A stretch of 64,000 nt of DNA from Microtetraspora sp. NBRC 13810 (GTDB lineage: Bacteria > Actinomycetota > Actinomycetes > Streptosporangiales > Streptosporangiaceae): contig NZ_BSRQ01000005.1 of the NCBI RefSeq assembly GCF_030268685.1, positions 248,001-312,000 of the forward strand, in the 5' to 3' direction. The notes beneath the pieces are model-generated. The model did not search any database and was not told where the DNA came from. It was given only the letters and a program-made list of their open reading frames with translations. The translations under genes and the position numbers were made by a program. This document shows positions 51,190 through 60,044 of this stretch, one piece after another. Every line of letters begins with the position of its first letter. Positions within the stretch are counted from its first letter, which is position 1.

Positions 51190-51519
51190 ATTGCGGGCGA
51201 TGACATCGACGTCCACGCGAAGGAGCTCAGTGACGCCGCGTTGATCTGCGGCGCGGTCGCTCGCGTCCTCGGGCCGCCCGCGGAGACGTTCGCGGCGGAC
51301 GCGAAGCCCGTCGAGGGCTGTTTCGGTCTCGTCGAAGGCGCGTCGGAGCAACTCGGCTCACATTACGAGACGTTCTACACCGAGGTGCGAGACTTCGCGG
51401 CCGACCTGCACCAGAAGCTGGGGAGCGTCGGCGCGGCCTTCATGGAGGTCTCCAGGGCCATGTCGGAGAGCGAGGCGCACAACGAGTCGGAGATGGCCCG
51501 GCTCAACGGCGGCGACTGA
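51190..51519 (+). CDS. EspC-like type VII secretion target with non-standard start
   Basis: A helical protein of up to 109 residues resembling the EspC/DUF2580 group of small type VII secretion proteins: two amphipathic helices, roughly IDVHAKELSDAALICGAVARV and LGSHYETFYTEVRDFAADLHQKLGSVGAAF, with a flexible acidic end. The natural beginning (AGDDIDVHAKEL) has ATT at the start position (51190). The first standard codon, TTG 51241, would remove 17 well-formed residues. AGGAGG lies at 51167-51172, 17 bp before ATT. Either ATT initiates or the start was lost. It lies 45 bp before its probable partner gene. Confidence 0.65.
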   Translation: MAGDDIDVHAKELSDAALICGAVARVLGPPAETFAADAKPVEGCFGLVEGASEQLGSHYETFYTEVRDFAADLHQKLGSVGAAFMEVSRAMSESEAHNESEMARLNGGD

Positions 51520-51564
51520 TCGACTCCGACGACCCGCGGCCCGTCGTCGAGCGAGGGGAGAGCC

Positions 51565-52737
51565 ATGGCCGACGTGTACGACGCCCCCCTGGACATGATC
51601 AAGCTGCTCTACCACGCGGTGCGCAGCTTCACGAGTGACGAGGACGTGCGCCGCCTGCGGACCATGGCCGAGGCGTGCCGGACGCTTCATCTGGGCATGT
51701 CGGCCGCGCACGAGCAACTCGCCCCGGTCGACGGCCTGCTGGTGAGGTGGGAGGGGGCGGACGCCGACCTCTTCAAAGAGAACTGGGGGCGACTGCTCGA
51801 TCCCGCGTACCGGGTGGAGGCCATCGAACGGCTCGACCAGGCGGCGAACCTGCTGGAGGTCGCCGCCGACGTGTCGGCCGAGACCAGGAGGGCGTTCGAG
51901 AAGCTCCTGCAGGGCCTGGTCGCCTCGGTGGTCATCGGCGCGGCGGTCTCGGCCGCCTCCGCCGGTGCCGGTGCCTGGTGGGCGTGGGCGCGGACGGCCG
52001 ACACGACCGTGAAGACGGGGTACTTCGCGGGACAGGCGATGGGCAGGTTCCGGAGCCTCTACACGACGGTCGGCGACCTCATGCGAACCGGTGCGGTCGA
52101 TGTCGGCCGGTCGCGGTTGGTCCGCGGCCTCGGCCCGAAGGGTGCGGCGGACCTGACCTTCAAGGCGATGATGAAGGAGTCGCAGCGCGTCTACTGGCAG
52201 GTTTACCGGTGGAGCCTCGGCAGCAATCTCGCCGTCATCGCCGCCTCCAACAGGATCCGTGGCCTGGACCCGTTCGACCGGTCCCTGGCGTCGATCGCCC
52301 AGGCCGTCAACTCGGCCGCCGTCGGCGGCGCCGCCGGCATCACCGGCGGGACGTCCGCGCTCGGCGGCATGCCCGCCTGGCGGCGCAATTTCGTCGTGGG
52401 CAGCAGCGCCGGCGCGGTCTCCCAGTTCTGGAACGAGCGGACCGCAGGCAACTCGTGGGCCGAAACCGTCAGGAACACGGCCCAGGCGGCGCTCATGGCA
52501 GGCGGTTTCAACGTGCTCTACGTCGGTGTCGGCGCGAGCAAAACGGTGGGCGATGCCGTGTCGAAGTACGGCTCGCAGACGTTCGGAAGGTACTGGCACC
52601 GGCTGTCCCCGCAGGCACAGGGGAGTGCTGTTTCTCTGGCCCCGAACACCTCGATGCGGGTCATGCTGCCGTTCGTGGACAAGCCGGCCCCGCTGGACCT
52701 GCCCGAGACGGGACCGCTGCCCGGCGACGGCGGCTGA
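51565..52737 (+). CDS. WXG-containing large protein, probable type VII cargo
   Basis: A 390-residue protein. The first 110 residues are helical with a WxG-type turn (RWEGADADLF, Trp62-Gly64) between two helices, as in WXG100/LXG domains. Hydrophobic, Ala/Gly-rich stretches follow (ASVVIGAAVSAASAGAGAWWAWA, and AAVGGAAGITGGTSALGGM), then a C-terminal part without known toxin motifs. No signal peptide or cysteines appear. With the EspC-like gene just upstream it fits a type VII secretion cargo and partner pair. The effector role is inference, and no ESX core genes are in the window. Confidence 0.7.
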   Translation: MADVYDAPLDMIKLLYHAVRSFTSDEDVRRLRTMAEACRTLHLGMSAAHEQLAPVDGLLVRWEGADADLFKENWGRLLDPAYRVEAIERLDQAANLLEVAADVSAETRRAFEKLLQGLVASVVIGAAVSAASAGAGAWWAWARTADTTVKTGYFAGQAMGRFRSLYTTVGDLMRTGAVDVGRSRLVRGLGPKGAADLTFKAMMKESQRVYWQVYRWSLGSNLAVIAASNRIRGLDPFDRSLASIAQAVNSAAVGGAAGITGGTSALGGMPAWRRNFVVGSSAGAVSQFWNERTAGNSWAETVRNTAQAALMAGGFNVLYVGVGASKTVGDAVSKYGSQTFGRYWHRLSPQAQGSAVSLAPNTSMRVMLPFVDKPAPLDLPETGPLPGDGG

Positions 52738-52766
52738 CCGGGCGGCTGACCGGGTGGCCGGCCGGC

Positions 52767-53162
52767 TCAGCCGAGGACCCGCCAGCCGCGCAGGATGTCG
52801 AGGAGGCCGCCGGTGAGCGGTAAGGAGGCCAGTTCGGCGCCGTCGCACCAGCGGACGTCCGCGGCGTCGTCGCCCGCGGCCAGCGCGCCGCCGACGACCG
52901 TGGCGAGGTAGTCGCGGATCTCGTACGTCTCGCCGGGCCGGAAGCCGGGACGGTCCAGCGTGCCGGCGAGCCCGCCCACCTCGACCAGCAGGCCGGTCTC
53001 CTCCAGCAGTTCGCGCCGCAGGGCGTCGGCGTCACTCTCGCCGGGCTCGACCCGCCCGCCGGGCAGCGACCACAGGCCCTCGCCGGGAGGCCGGCCACGC
53101 CGCACCAGCAGCAGGCGGCCCTCGTCGTCGAAGACGATCCCCCCGACACAGAGAATGCGCAT
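52767..53162 (-). CDS. Nudix hydrolase
   Basis: A 131-residue pyrophosphohydrolase. The Nudix box is complete: [20 protein letters not shown] followed by ETGLL, with the RELLEE metal-binding glutamates. [31 protein letters not shown] opens the fold. It hydrolyses some nucleoside-diphosphate-linked compound. It is convergent with the WXG gene and not obviously linked to it. Confidence 0.92.
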   Translation of the reverse strand: MRILCVGGIVFDDEGRLLLVRRGRPPGEGLWSLPGGRVEPGESDADALRRELLEETGLLVEVGGLAGTLDRPGFRPGETYEIRDYLATVVGGALAAGDDAADVRWCDGAELASLPLTGGLLDILRGWRVLG

Positions 53163-53235
53163 AGGACAACATTAAGGTCGGATAACGGTAAGCGCCCTTG
53201 ACGGATCGGGTCATCTCGACGCACCGTGAATAGTC

Positions 53236-53877
53236 GTGAGAGCCGCGCCCATCTGCCCACGGTGTTTCGGTTCGATCCGGGCACCGAGTGCGTGGTCCAG
53301 CGCATGGCGCTGTGGCACGCACGGAGACGTCCTGCCACTTCAGCCGCCCCGCCCGCCGGCCCGCTGGGCGCTTGAGGCGGTCCGATCGAACGCCAGGGTG
53401 CCCGTCTGGCTGCCGTGGCCGCTGCCGCCGGGCTGGCTGGTGACCGGGTTCGCCGAGGCGGGGGACGAGCGCACCGGGACCAGGGCGAGCGTGGTGGCCC
53501 TGGCCGGCCCCTCCGTGACCCAGGGCCCGGCCGACCTGCTCGTCGTGGCCGAGGAGCCGGGCGTGGGGCTCGGCGCGGCGCTCGCCGGGCTGGACGGCCC
53601 CGACCCCGGCGAGGGCTTCGACAGGGGACCGGCGCACGCCAAGGTGCACATCCTCGGCCACCCCACCCCGCTGTGGTGCGTCGGCGGCCCGCAGGACCGC
53701 GCGGTCTACGCGGGCGAGGCGCTCGGCAACTGGCTGTGGACGGTCGCCTGGCCCGCCGAGGCCGGCTGCCTCATCGCTCTCTCCCAGCTCGCCCTGCGCG
53801 ACCTGAGGGACAACGACCAGGAGCTCGACCTGCCCTACGGCGCGTCGTCTCCGAGGCTGCCCGATGACGGCGACTGA
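53236..53877 (+). CDS. DUF6758 zinc-ribbon-like protein
   Basis: A 213-residue protein conserved in actinomycetes. An N-terminal ribbon (CPRCFGSIRAPSAWSSAWRCGTHGDVLPLQPP) supplies three Cys and a His for zinc. The conserved body has PVWLPWPLPPGWLVTG, LVVAEEPGVGLGAALAGLDGPDPGEGF and HPTPLWCVGG. It starts with GTG. The function is unknown. The degenerate metallo-hydrolase gene follows 68 bp downstream and may be co-transcribed. Confidence 0.82.
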   Translation: MRAAPICPRCFGSIRAPSAWSSAWRCGTHGDVLPLQPPRPPARWALEAVRSNARVPVWLPWPLPPGWLVTGFAEAGDERTGTRASVVALAGPSVTQGPADLLVVAEEPGVGLGAALAGLDGPDPGEGFDRGPAHAKVHILGHPTPLWCVGGPQDRAVYAGEALGNWLWTVAWPAEAGCLIALSQLALRDLRDNDQELDLPYGASSPRLPDDGD

Positions 53878-53945
53878 GCGAGGACGCGGCGACGTTGAAC
53901 GCCGTGAGATTCGAATCTCCGGCCGGACGGGATAGGGTCTGCACC

Positions 53946-54668
53946 GTGACAGCGCGTATCGAGCGAGTGGTGACTGAAGGCGTCGTAGACGTCGACGGCG
54001 TCGAGCACAAGGCGGAGAACAACACCTGGATCATAGGCGACGACGAGGAGGTCATCGTCGTCGACCCCGCGCGTGACGCGGAGGCGATCTTCTCGAAGGT
54101 CGGCGAGCGGGAGATCCTCGCGGTGGTGTGCACCCACGGCCTGGCCGACCACGTGGGCGCGGCGATCGAGGTGGCGGCCCGGGACGAGGCCGTCGTCGCC
54201 CTGCACACCAAGGACCGCCGCCTGTGGCGGGAGACCTGGACCGAGACCTGGCCCGACATCGAGATGGAGGACGAGGGTCTCTTCGGGGTCGCCGACGTCG
54301 AGCTTGAGGTGATCGCCACCCCCGGGGTGACCCAGGGCGGCGTCTCCCTCTACTGCGAGGCGCTGGGCGTCGTCTTCAGCGGCAAGACGCTGCTGGCCGA
54401 CGGCCCCGGCAAGCTGGGCGGTGAATACCCCGCCCTGGCCGACCAGCTCACCTCGATCGGCGAGCGGCTGTTCACCCTGCCGCACAAGACCAGGGTGCTG
54501 CCGGCGCACGGCGAGGAGACCACGATCGGCGACCTGGAGCGTCACTTCGACGACTGGATCTCCGGTTCGCTGCTCCGCGCCCCCGGCGAGGAGCCCGTGA
54601 CGGACGCCGGACCCCTGAGCGACGGGACCCGCGCGGCCGGCATCAAGATCAATCTCGACGAGGACTAG
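53946..54668 (+). CDS. Metallo-beta-lactamase-fold protein with lost metal ligands
   Basis: A 240-residue protein that matches small actinobacterial MBL-fold hydrolases throughout, but key ligands are replaced. The HxHxDH motif reads THGLADH (Leu66 for the second His); TPGH reads TPGV (Val128); and the bridging-Asp motif SGDTL reads SGKTL (Lys147). Only His64, Asp68, His69 and the late PAHGEET His remain. It is unlikely to be an ordinary two-zinc hydrolase. GTG 53946 gives the normal opening (TARIERVVTEGVV). It follows DUF6758 and precedes a RecB-like nuclease on the same strand. Confidence 0.83.
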   Translation: MTARIERVVTEGVVDVDGVEHKAENNTWIIGDDEEVIVVDPARDAEAIFSKVGEREILAVVCTHGLADHVGAAIEVAARDEAVVALHTKDRRLWRETWTETWPDIEMEDEGLFGVADVELEVIATPGVTQGGVSLYCEALGVVFSGKTLLADGPGKLGGEYPALADQLTSIGERLFTLPHKTRVLPAHGEETTIGDLERHFDDWISGSLLRAPGEEPVTDAGPLSDGTRAAGIKINLDED

Positions 54669-54760
54669 CCTCTCCCCGCCGGACGGGCGGCGCGGACGCC
54701 CGCGCCGCCGCCGATCCTGTCGGCGGGGCGGCGTAGCGTGGAGATCTGTACGGGATCCTG

Positions 54761-55717
54761 ATGCGGAAGGGGCGCCGGTTGGAGCAGCTCGGGCTTGAGG
54801 GGATGCCACGCCGGCTCTACTCCTGCACACCGTCCCGGCTCAACACGTGGCTCGACTGCCGCAGGCGCTACCGGTTCACCTACCTCGACCGGCCTGCGCC
54901 GCAGAAGGGCCCGCCCTGGGCGCACAACAGCGTGGGCGCGAGCGTGCACAACGCGCTGGCCGCCTGGTGGCGGGAGCCCTACGACCGGCGCACGCCGTCC
55001 ATGGGCGGCATCCTGCTGTCGGGCGGGTGGATCACCGAGGGGTTCCGCGACGCCGAGCAGTCGGCCGCCTGGCGTGACCGTGCCCGCGAGATGGTGACGG
55101 GATACGTCCGGACCCTCGACCCCTCGGACGACCCGGTGGGCGTGGAGCGCACCGTCGCGACCCGCACCTCCGTGATCACCGTTTCCGGCCGGATCGACCG
55201 GCTCGACCGCCGCGGCGACGAGCTGGTCGTGGTCGACTACAAGACCGGCCGCCGGCCGCTGACCACCGACGACGCCCGCTCCTCGCTCGCACTGGCGATC
55301 TACGCGGTTGCCGCCTCGCGGATGATGCGCCGCCCCTGTCACCAGGTCGAGCTGCACCATCTGCCCACCGCCTCCGTGGTGACCTGGGAGCACACCGACG
55401 AGTCCCTGGGCCGGCATCTGGGCCGCGCCGAGGAGGTCGCCCTGGAGGCGTCCGAGGCCGACGAGCGCTACCGCGCCTGGTCGGGCGCGGGCTCCCGCAC
55501 AGTCGGCGCGCGGTCCGGGCGAAGCGGGGGCCCGGCGCCCGCCGGGGCCTCCCGGGAGGCGGTCCGCACGCCGCCGGCCGTGCCGGCCGAGGTGGACGCG
55601 CTCTTCCCGCCCAGCCCCGGGCCGGTGTGCTCGTGGTGCGACTTCCGGCGGCACTGCCCGGAGGGGCAGCTCGCCGGGCCCGCCCGTCAGTCCTGGGACG
55701 GCCTGGCCGACGCCTGA
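54761..55717 (+). CDS. RecB-like PD-(D/E)XK nuclease with iron-sulfur cysteines
   Basis: A 318-residue nuclease. SCTPSRLNTWLDCRRRYRFTYLD opens the fold; GASVHNALAAWW holds the conserved His; GRIDRLD and VVVDYKTGRRP give the catalytic Asp, Asp and Lys. A Cys cluster at the end (CSWCDFRRHC), with the early Cys in LDCRRR, is the 4Fe-4S staple of AddB/Cas4-type nucleases. A Gly/Pro/Arg-rich insert separates the two. It is a free-standing RecB-family exonuclease, common in actinomycetes, with a likely role in DNA repair. Confidence 0.87.
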   Translation: MRKGRRLEQLGLEGMPRRLYSCTPSRLNTWLDCRRRYRFTYLDRPAPQKGPPWAHNSVGASVHNALAAWWREPYDRRTPSMGGILLSGGWITEGFRDAEQSAAWRDRAREMVTGYVRTLDPSDDPVGVERTVATRTSVITVSGRIDRLDRRGDELVVVDYKTGRRPLTTDDARSSLALAIYAVAASRMMRRPCHQVELHHLPTASVVTWEHTDESLGRHLGRAEEVALEASEADERYRAWSGAGSRTVGARSGRSGGPAPAGASREAVRTPPAVPAEVDALFPPSPGPVCSWCDFRRHCPEGQLAGPARQSWDGLADA

Positions 55718-56613
55718 GTCGGCCAGCGGCGCGGGTCGGTCAGGCCCTTGAGCCCCTTCGAGGTGTCGTAGCCGGCCGCGGCCAGGCGCTCCCTGGAGGC
55801 GGTGAGCATGGCCCGGGTGGCGGGCATGAAGGCGTGGTCGTGCAGCGGCTCGGGCAGCGCGTTCAGGCCGAGCCGCCAGGCTTTCAGCGCCGCCGTCACC
55901 GCCGCCGAGGGGATCTCGGGCAGCACGCCGTACATGTCCCTGGCCCATCGTGGCAGCGTGAGGTAGCACAGGGCGCCGAAGGGGAAGTACAGCGGTTTGC
56001 CGGGGTTGAGGAACCGGAGGCGGGCGGGGAGGCGCGGCCAGAGCAGGAAGCGCACGGTGGCGGCGGCCTCGGGAGTGACCCGCAGCCGCGGGCGGACCTC
56101 GGCGAAATAGGCGGCCATCTCGGCCGCCGAGCCGGGCACGTCCTCGGCGTGCAGGCCGACGTAGGCGGCGCTGCGCCGCTGCTCGGCGAAGTACCGGTCG
56201 GCCTGCCGGTCGGTGAGGCGCAGGCCGCCGCGCCTGGCCACCTCCAGATAGGACGACACCTCGGCGCAGTGCACCCACAGCAGCAGCTCGGGGTCGTCCA
56301 CCCGGTGCGTGCGGCCGGTGTCCGGATCCTTGATCCGCAGCCGCCGGTGGATGTCACGGACCCGCCTGCCGATCTCGTCGGCGTCCGCGGGCCCGCCGAA
56401 GGTGACCCGCCCCACGAAGTCGGCGGTACGGCGGAGCCTGCCGAAAGGGTCGTCCTGGAAGTCGGAGTTCTGCCAGACGCCGCGCATCGCCAGCGGGTGC
56501 AACGCCTGGAGCATGAGCCCCCTGACCCCGCCGACCCACATGGCGCGGTCGATGTGCACCCGGAACGTCACACTCCGCGGCGGCTGGACGACGAGGTCTT
56601 CGGTGCTCGGCAT
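55687..56613 (-). CDS. MpaB-family (DUF2236) oxygenase
   Basis: A 308-residue helical protein of the MpaB/rubber-oxygenase group. The conserved haem-site style segments are WVGGVRGLMLQALHPLAMRGV, FGRLRRTADFVGRVTFG and LLWVHCAEVSSYL, with conserved His and Arg residues. These enzymes use b-type haem or are uncharacterised oxygenases. The gene is convergent with the nuclease and overlaps it by 31 bp. The physiological substrate is unknown. Confidence 0.87.
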   Translation of the reverse strand: MPSTEDLVVQPPRSVTFRVHIDRAMWVGGVRGLMLQALHPLAMRGVWQNSDFQDDPFGRLRRTADFVGRVTFGGPADADEIGRRVRDIHRRLRIKDPDTGRTHRVDDPELLLWVHCAEVSSYLEVARRGGLRLTDRQADRYFAEQRRSAAYVGLHAEDVPGSAAEMAAYFAEVRPRLRVTPEAAATVRFLLWPRLPARLRFLNPGKPLYFPFGALCYLTLPRWARDMYGVLPEIPSAAVTAALKAWRLGLNALPEPLHDHAFMPATRAMLTASRERLAAAGYDTSKGLKGLTDPRRWPTQASARPSQD

Positions 56614-56670
56614 GGTGAGTCCGAGGATGGCACGCCCGCCCTCCGCCCGGTTCGCCGGGGCCGCGACCGG

Positions 56671-58017
56671 CTAGCCCCTGCACATGTCCTTCGCGGTCCG
56701 CCGTCCGGCCATGGCCTCGCGCAGGGCTTCGCCGTACCGGTCGAAGTCGAGCTCCTGGGGCGGCAGCGCCCCGCTGACCACCTGGTGGGCGCAGGACCTG
56801 AACACCTCGCTGAAGGTGATGTAGTGGGCCGCCCGCGGGCGTGGCACGGTGTTCCTGACGGCGACCGCGATGGCGTCCGCGAACTCCTGGAGCGCCTCGC
56901 GGGGGATCTCCAGGTCGGGATCGGTGGCCGCCTCCGGCCTGCCACACCGGGGGTCGGCCCGGTAGGCGTCGTAGACGGCCGGCAGCACGGGGAGGTAGCC
57001 GCCGCAGGCGAGCAGGTCGCGCTGCGACTCGGCCGAGACGAGGAACCTGATGAGGTCGTGCGCGGCGGTGGGGTCCGGCGACCGGGCGGCGACGGCGAGG
57101 TTGAAGCCGCCGAGGACGCCCACGCCGGGCAGCGGGCTCACCGTGAAGATCGGCCCCTCGTCGTCGCGCATCGAAGGATCCATGATCAGCCGGGGGAAGG
57201 CGAACGGCCAGTTGCGCATATAGCCGGGCCGCTTCCTGAACGCCTGGAGGCTGCTCTCCTCGCGCAGGTCGGTCGGCGACCCCAGGTCGTTCAGCACGGT
57301 GTTCCAGGCGGTGAGGGCGGAGAGCGCCTTCTCCCGGTTGCCCGGGCGGTCGAGGACCACCTCGTCGCCTTCCACGATCTTCGCGCCGTAGGAGAGGATC
57401 GTCTCCTGGAGGTTGACCGACCCTCCCTCGTAGTCGGCGAACTGCCCGGTGTACCCGTGCCGCCTGCCCAGCTCGGCCAGCCGCTGCGGCGTGCCGGGCA
57501 GCGGGAGGTCGCGGCGCCGGTAGAGCAGCGGGGCGTCGGCCGCGAACGGCACGGCGTACTGCCTGCCGTCGAACCGGCCGGTCTCCAGCATGTTCGGCAG
57601 GAATGGCCCGACAGATTCGAGAATTTTGGCGGGGATCTCCTGGAGATAACCGTTCGCGGCGAATTCGGCGGTCCAGGCGACGTCCACGACGTAAATGTCG
57701 TAACGGCAACTTCCCGACTGGGCCGAGGCCGCCATTTCGGCCCGTTCCTTATCGGTGTAGTCCGCGATTTCCACGAGTTCGGCCGGTACGACGTTGGGCC
57801 GCCGGTTCCACTGCTGGATGAGGTCGCGGCGGAAACTGCCCGCGCTCACGTCGCTCCCGGTGGCCAGGGTGATCTTGTTGTCCGAGGCGCACTCCGCGAC
57901 CTTCGCGGGCAGGCTCCGGGCCACGCCGACCGTGAGGGTCACGAGCAGGCTCGCGACGAAGGCGGTCACCGCCACCAGGCGCCTCGCGGAGCCCGGCCGC
58001 CGCGGGCGCCCGGTCAT
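56671..58017 (-). CDS. Secreted/anchored sugar-type solute-binding protein
   Basis: A 448-residue extracellular binding protein (family 1 type). One N-terminal hydrophobic segment (LVAVTAFVASLLVTLTVGVA) serves as signal or anchor and no lipobox is visible. The body contains ITLATGSDVSAGSFRRDLIQQWNRR, YDIYVVDVAWTAEFAANGYLQEI, QYAVPFAADAPLLYRR and LGGFNLAVAARSPDPTAAHDLIRFL. It overlaps the upstream VWA gene by ATGA, so the two form one operon; no ABC permease is present. A role as sensor or partner of the VWA protein is likelier than uptake. Confidence 0.8.
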   Translation of the reverse strand: MTGRPRRPGSARRLVAVTAFVASLLVTLTVGVARSLPAKVAECASDNKITLATGSDVSAGSFRRDLIQQWNRRPNVVPAELVEIADYTDKERAEMAASAQSGSCRYDIYVVDVAWTAEFAANGYLQEIPAKILESVGPFLPNMLETGRFDGRQYAVPFAADAPLLYRRRDLPLPGTPQRLAELGRRHGYTGQFADYEGGSVNLQETILSYGAKIVEGDEVVLDRPGNREKALSALTAWNTVLNDLGSPTDLREESSLQAFRKRPGYMRNWPFAFPRLIMDPSMRDDEGPIFTVSPLPGVGVLGGFNLAVAARSPDPTAAHDLIRFLVSAESQRDLLACGGYLPVLPAVYDAYRADPRCGRPEAATDPDLEIPREALQEFADAIAVAVRNTVPRPRAAHYITFSEVFRSCAHQVVSGALPPQELDFDRYGEALREAMAGRRTAKDMCRG

Positions 58018-60044
58018 CGGGTCCACCCCCGGATCGTCGCGACCATCCTCGTCAGCGCGCTCTCCACGTCCTGGCCCGCCTCGGCGCAGACGATCGGCTT
58101 GCCACCGGCCTGCGCTCCGGCTGCCTGCGGTCCACCGGCCTCCGCCCCGCCTGCCTTCGGTCCGCGGGCCTGCGGTCCGCCGGGCGGGAACCTGTTCCCG
58201 CAGGAGCCGTCGCCGAGCACCAGGATGTAGAGACCGTGCACCCGCCCGGCCGAGCCCAGCGCCTTCGCGATGGCGTCGTCCGCCGTCTCGTCGTTGAACA
58301 GGCCGCCGTCGGTGAGCACGGCGACCGACGCGCCGGGCGGGTCGATGGCCGGGGAGAGCCGCCCGAGCATGTCGGAGACGCGGGCGTCCGACCCGTGCGG
58401 CAGCCGGTCGAAGCTCAGGGTCAGCCGGTGCAACTCGTCCCGCCCGGCCTGGCCGCCCGGCTCGGTGACCCGGAGACCGCCGCCGGCCACGGAGAACGCG
58501 CCGAGGGCGACACGGTCGTCCGGGATGAGGGTCCTGCGCATGAAGGGCAGCGCCTCCCTGGTCTTCAGCGCCAGCACCGACGGCGGCACCGACATCGACT
58601 CCGACCCGTCCAGCATGAGCGTCAGGGTGACCTCGGGCAGCACGTTGTCCAGCCGCTCCCGTGCCCTGTGCAGGGCGGCGTCGTCGCTGACCTGGGCCTG
58701 TCCCTGCGGCACCGGGGAGTGGAACAGCCCGTTCGCGGCCAGCCACCGCATGAGGTCGCCGAGCACCCGCCGGTCCGCCGCCGGCCGCGGCTCCGCCCGC
58801 CAGTCCACGGTGACGAAGGGGTAGTCCAGGGCCGACAGGTCCGGCGAGGCGAACTCGTGCAGGGCCTGCCCGCCGTACGGCACCGCCCCCGGGCAGCCCT
58901 CGTCCACCAGGCTCCGGCTGTTGTAGTCGTGCAGGCTGTGGGACGGCACGACCATCGCGATCTTCTCACGGTCCGGCGTGGCGGGGTCCTTGAGGCGGCA
59001 CAGCATGGCGCTGACGTCGTCGTCGAAGGCGATGCTGGCGGCGGTGTCGGCCGACATGTCCAGCCCGGCGAACTCCGACAGGGCGATCAGGCCGGCGGAG
59101 GAGAGTCCCGGCTGGGGATAGCTCAGGAGCAGTTCCCTGGTCCCGCGGGCCACCTCGACCAGGTCGCCCAGCGGGTAGCCGCCCGGCTGCGGCTCGCCGA
59201 GCTCCACGGCGACCCCGTCGGCGACCGTGCCCAGCATCCCGACCACGAGCCGGTCCCGGTCCACCGAGAGCCCGCGGGTGAGCGTGACCTCGGCGGTGTT
59301 CACCCGGTTCCTGACGTACTCGGCCTCGCCGGTGCTGGACGGGATCCAGGCGGCCGGTCGCGGGCCGAGGAGCCGGACGAAGGGCTCGTTGTCCCCCCGC
59401 ACGTCTCCGCGCCGCCAGTCACGCTGGAAGCCGTCGATCATCTCCTCCATCGAGGGCGCCGGTCCCACCGAGATCCGGTGCTCCGGGCAGCGGCCCCCTT
59501 CCCGCTCCCGCAGGAACCTCGCCACGGCGGTGCGCAACGCGTGCGTGTTCTCCGGCGCGGTGATGACCTGTAACTCCCTGGCGGGATCGCAGGGGCCCAG
59601 CCACGCCACGGCCCGCCCGCCTGCCCAGGGCAGCAGCAGCCCCGCGACCGCCCCGGCCACCACGGCCACGTATCCGATCGCCACCAGGGGCAGCGCCCGG
59701 CGCAGCCGCGACCTGGCTCGCTCGGTCCGCCCGCCGGTCGGCAGGAGATCCCTGACCAGATCGCCGGCGGAGGTGAGCGGGCCGGCCACCTTCTGCCAGA
59801 GCGGGGCGATCCTGGGCTGGCGCAATAGCAGGGTGAGGGCCAGGCCGATCGCCAGGGCCGGGACGAGCCAGCCGCCGGGGAGTGACGCGACCACCGTGTT
59901 GACCCCCGGCCAGAGGCTTCCGCCGATCCCCGCGACGACCGTGGTGATGACCGCGTCCCGGACCGCCAGAGCGAGAGAGGACCGGCTTGCGGGATTATCG
60001 GCCTCGGTGTTCTCTCTCGACGGTGAGGGGGACGGCGAGGTCAT
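58014..60044 (-). CDS. Membrane protein with VWA domain and binding-protein-like domain
   Basis: A 676-residue protein. Two or three N-terminal helices (LALAVRDAVITTVVAGIGG, WLVPALAIGLALTLLL, LPLVAIGYVAVVAGAVAGLLL) anchor it. An extracellular region (about 155-440) resembles a solute-binding fold (APENTHALRTAVARFL...). The VWA domain carries a MIDAS motif (LDGSES, Asp479, Ser481, Ser483) and VAVLTDGGL. A Gly/Ala/Pro repeat (GPQARGPKAGGAEAGG) interrupts its last part. It is translationally coupled to the binding-protein gene. The pair may detect surface or extracellular molecules; actual function is unknown. Confidence 0.8.
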   Translation of the reverse strand: MTSPSPSPSRENTEADNPASRSSLALAVRDAVITTVVAGIGGSLWPGVNTVVASLPGGWLVPALAIGLALTLLLRQPRIAPLWQKVAGPLTSAGDLVRDLLPTGGRTERARSRLRRALPLVAIGYVAVVAGAVAGLLLPWAGGRAVAWLGPCDPARELQVITAPENTHALRTAVARFLREREGGRCPEHRISVGPAPSMEEMIDGFQRDWRRGDVRGDNEPFVRLLGPRPAAWIPSSTGEAEYVRNRVNTAEVTLTRGLSVDRDRLVVGMLGTVADGVAVELGEPQPGGYPLGDLVEVARGTRELLLSYPQPGLSSAGLIALSEFAGLDMSADTAASIAFDDDVSAMLCRLKDPATPDREKIAMVVPSHSLHDYNSRSLVDEGCPGAVPYGGQALHEFASPDLSALDYPFVTVDWRAEPRPAADRRVLGDLMRWLAANGLFHSPVPQGQAQVSDDAALHRARERLDNVLPEVTLTLMLDGSESMSVPPSVLALKTREALPFMRRTLIPDDRVALGAFSVAGGGLRVTEPGGQAGRDELHRLTLSFDRLPHGSDARVSDMLGRLSPAIDPPGASVAVLTDGGLFNDETADDAIAKALGSAGRVHGLYILVLGDGSCGNRFPPGGPQARGPKAGGAEAGGPQAAGAQAGGKPIVCAEAGQDVESALTRMVATIRGWTR

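Noticed and set aside
52767-53162. The Nudix gene as part of the type VII-like pair, for example as an immunity gene
   Set aside because: It is on the opposite strand, convergent, and has a complete ordinary Nudix box; nothing links it to the cargo gene.
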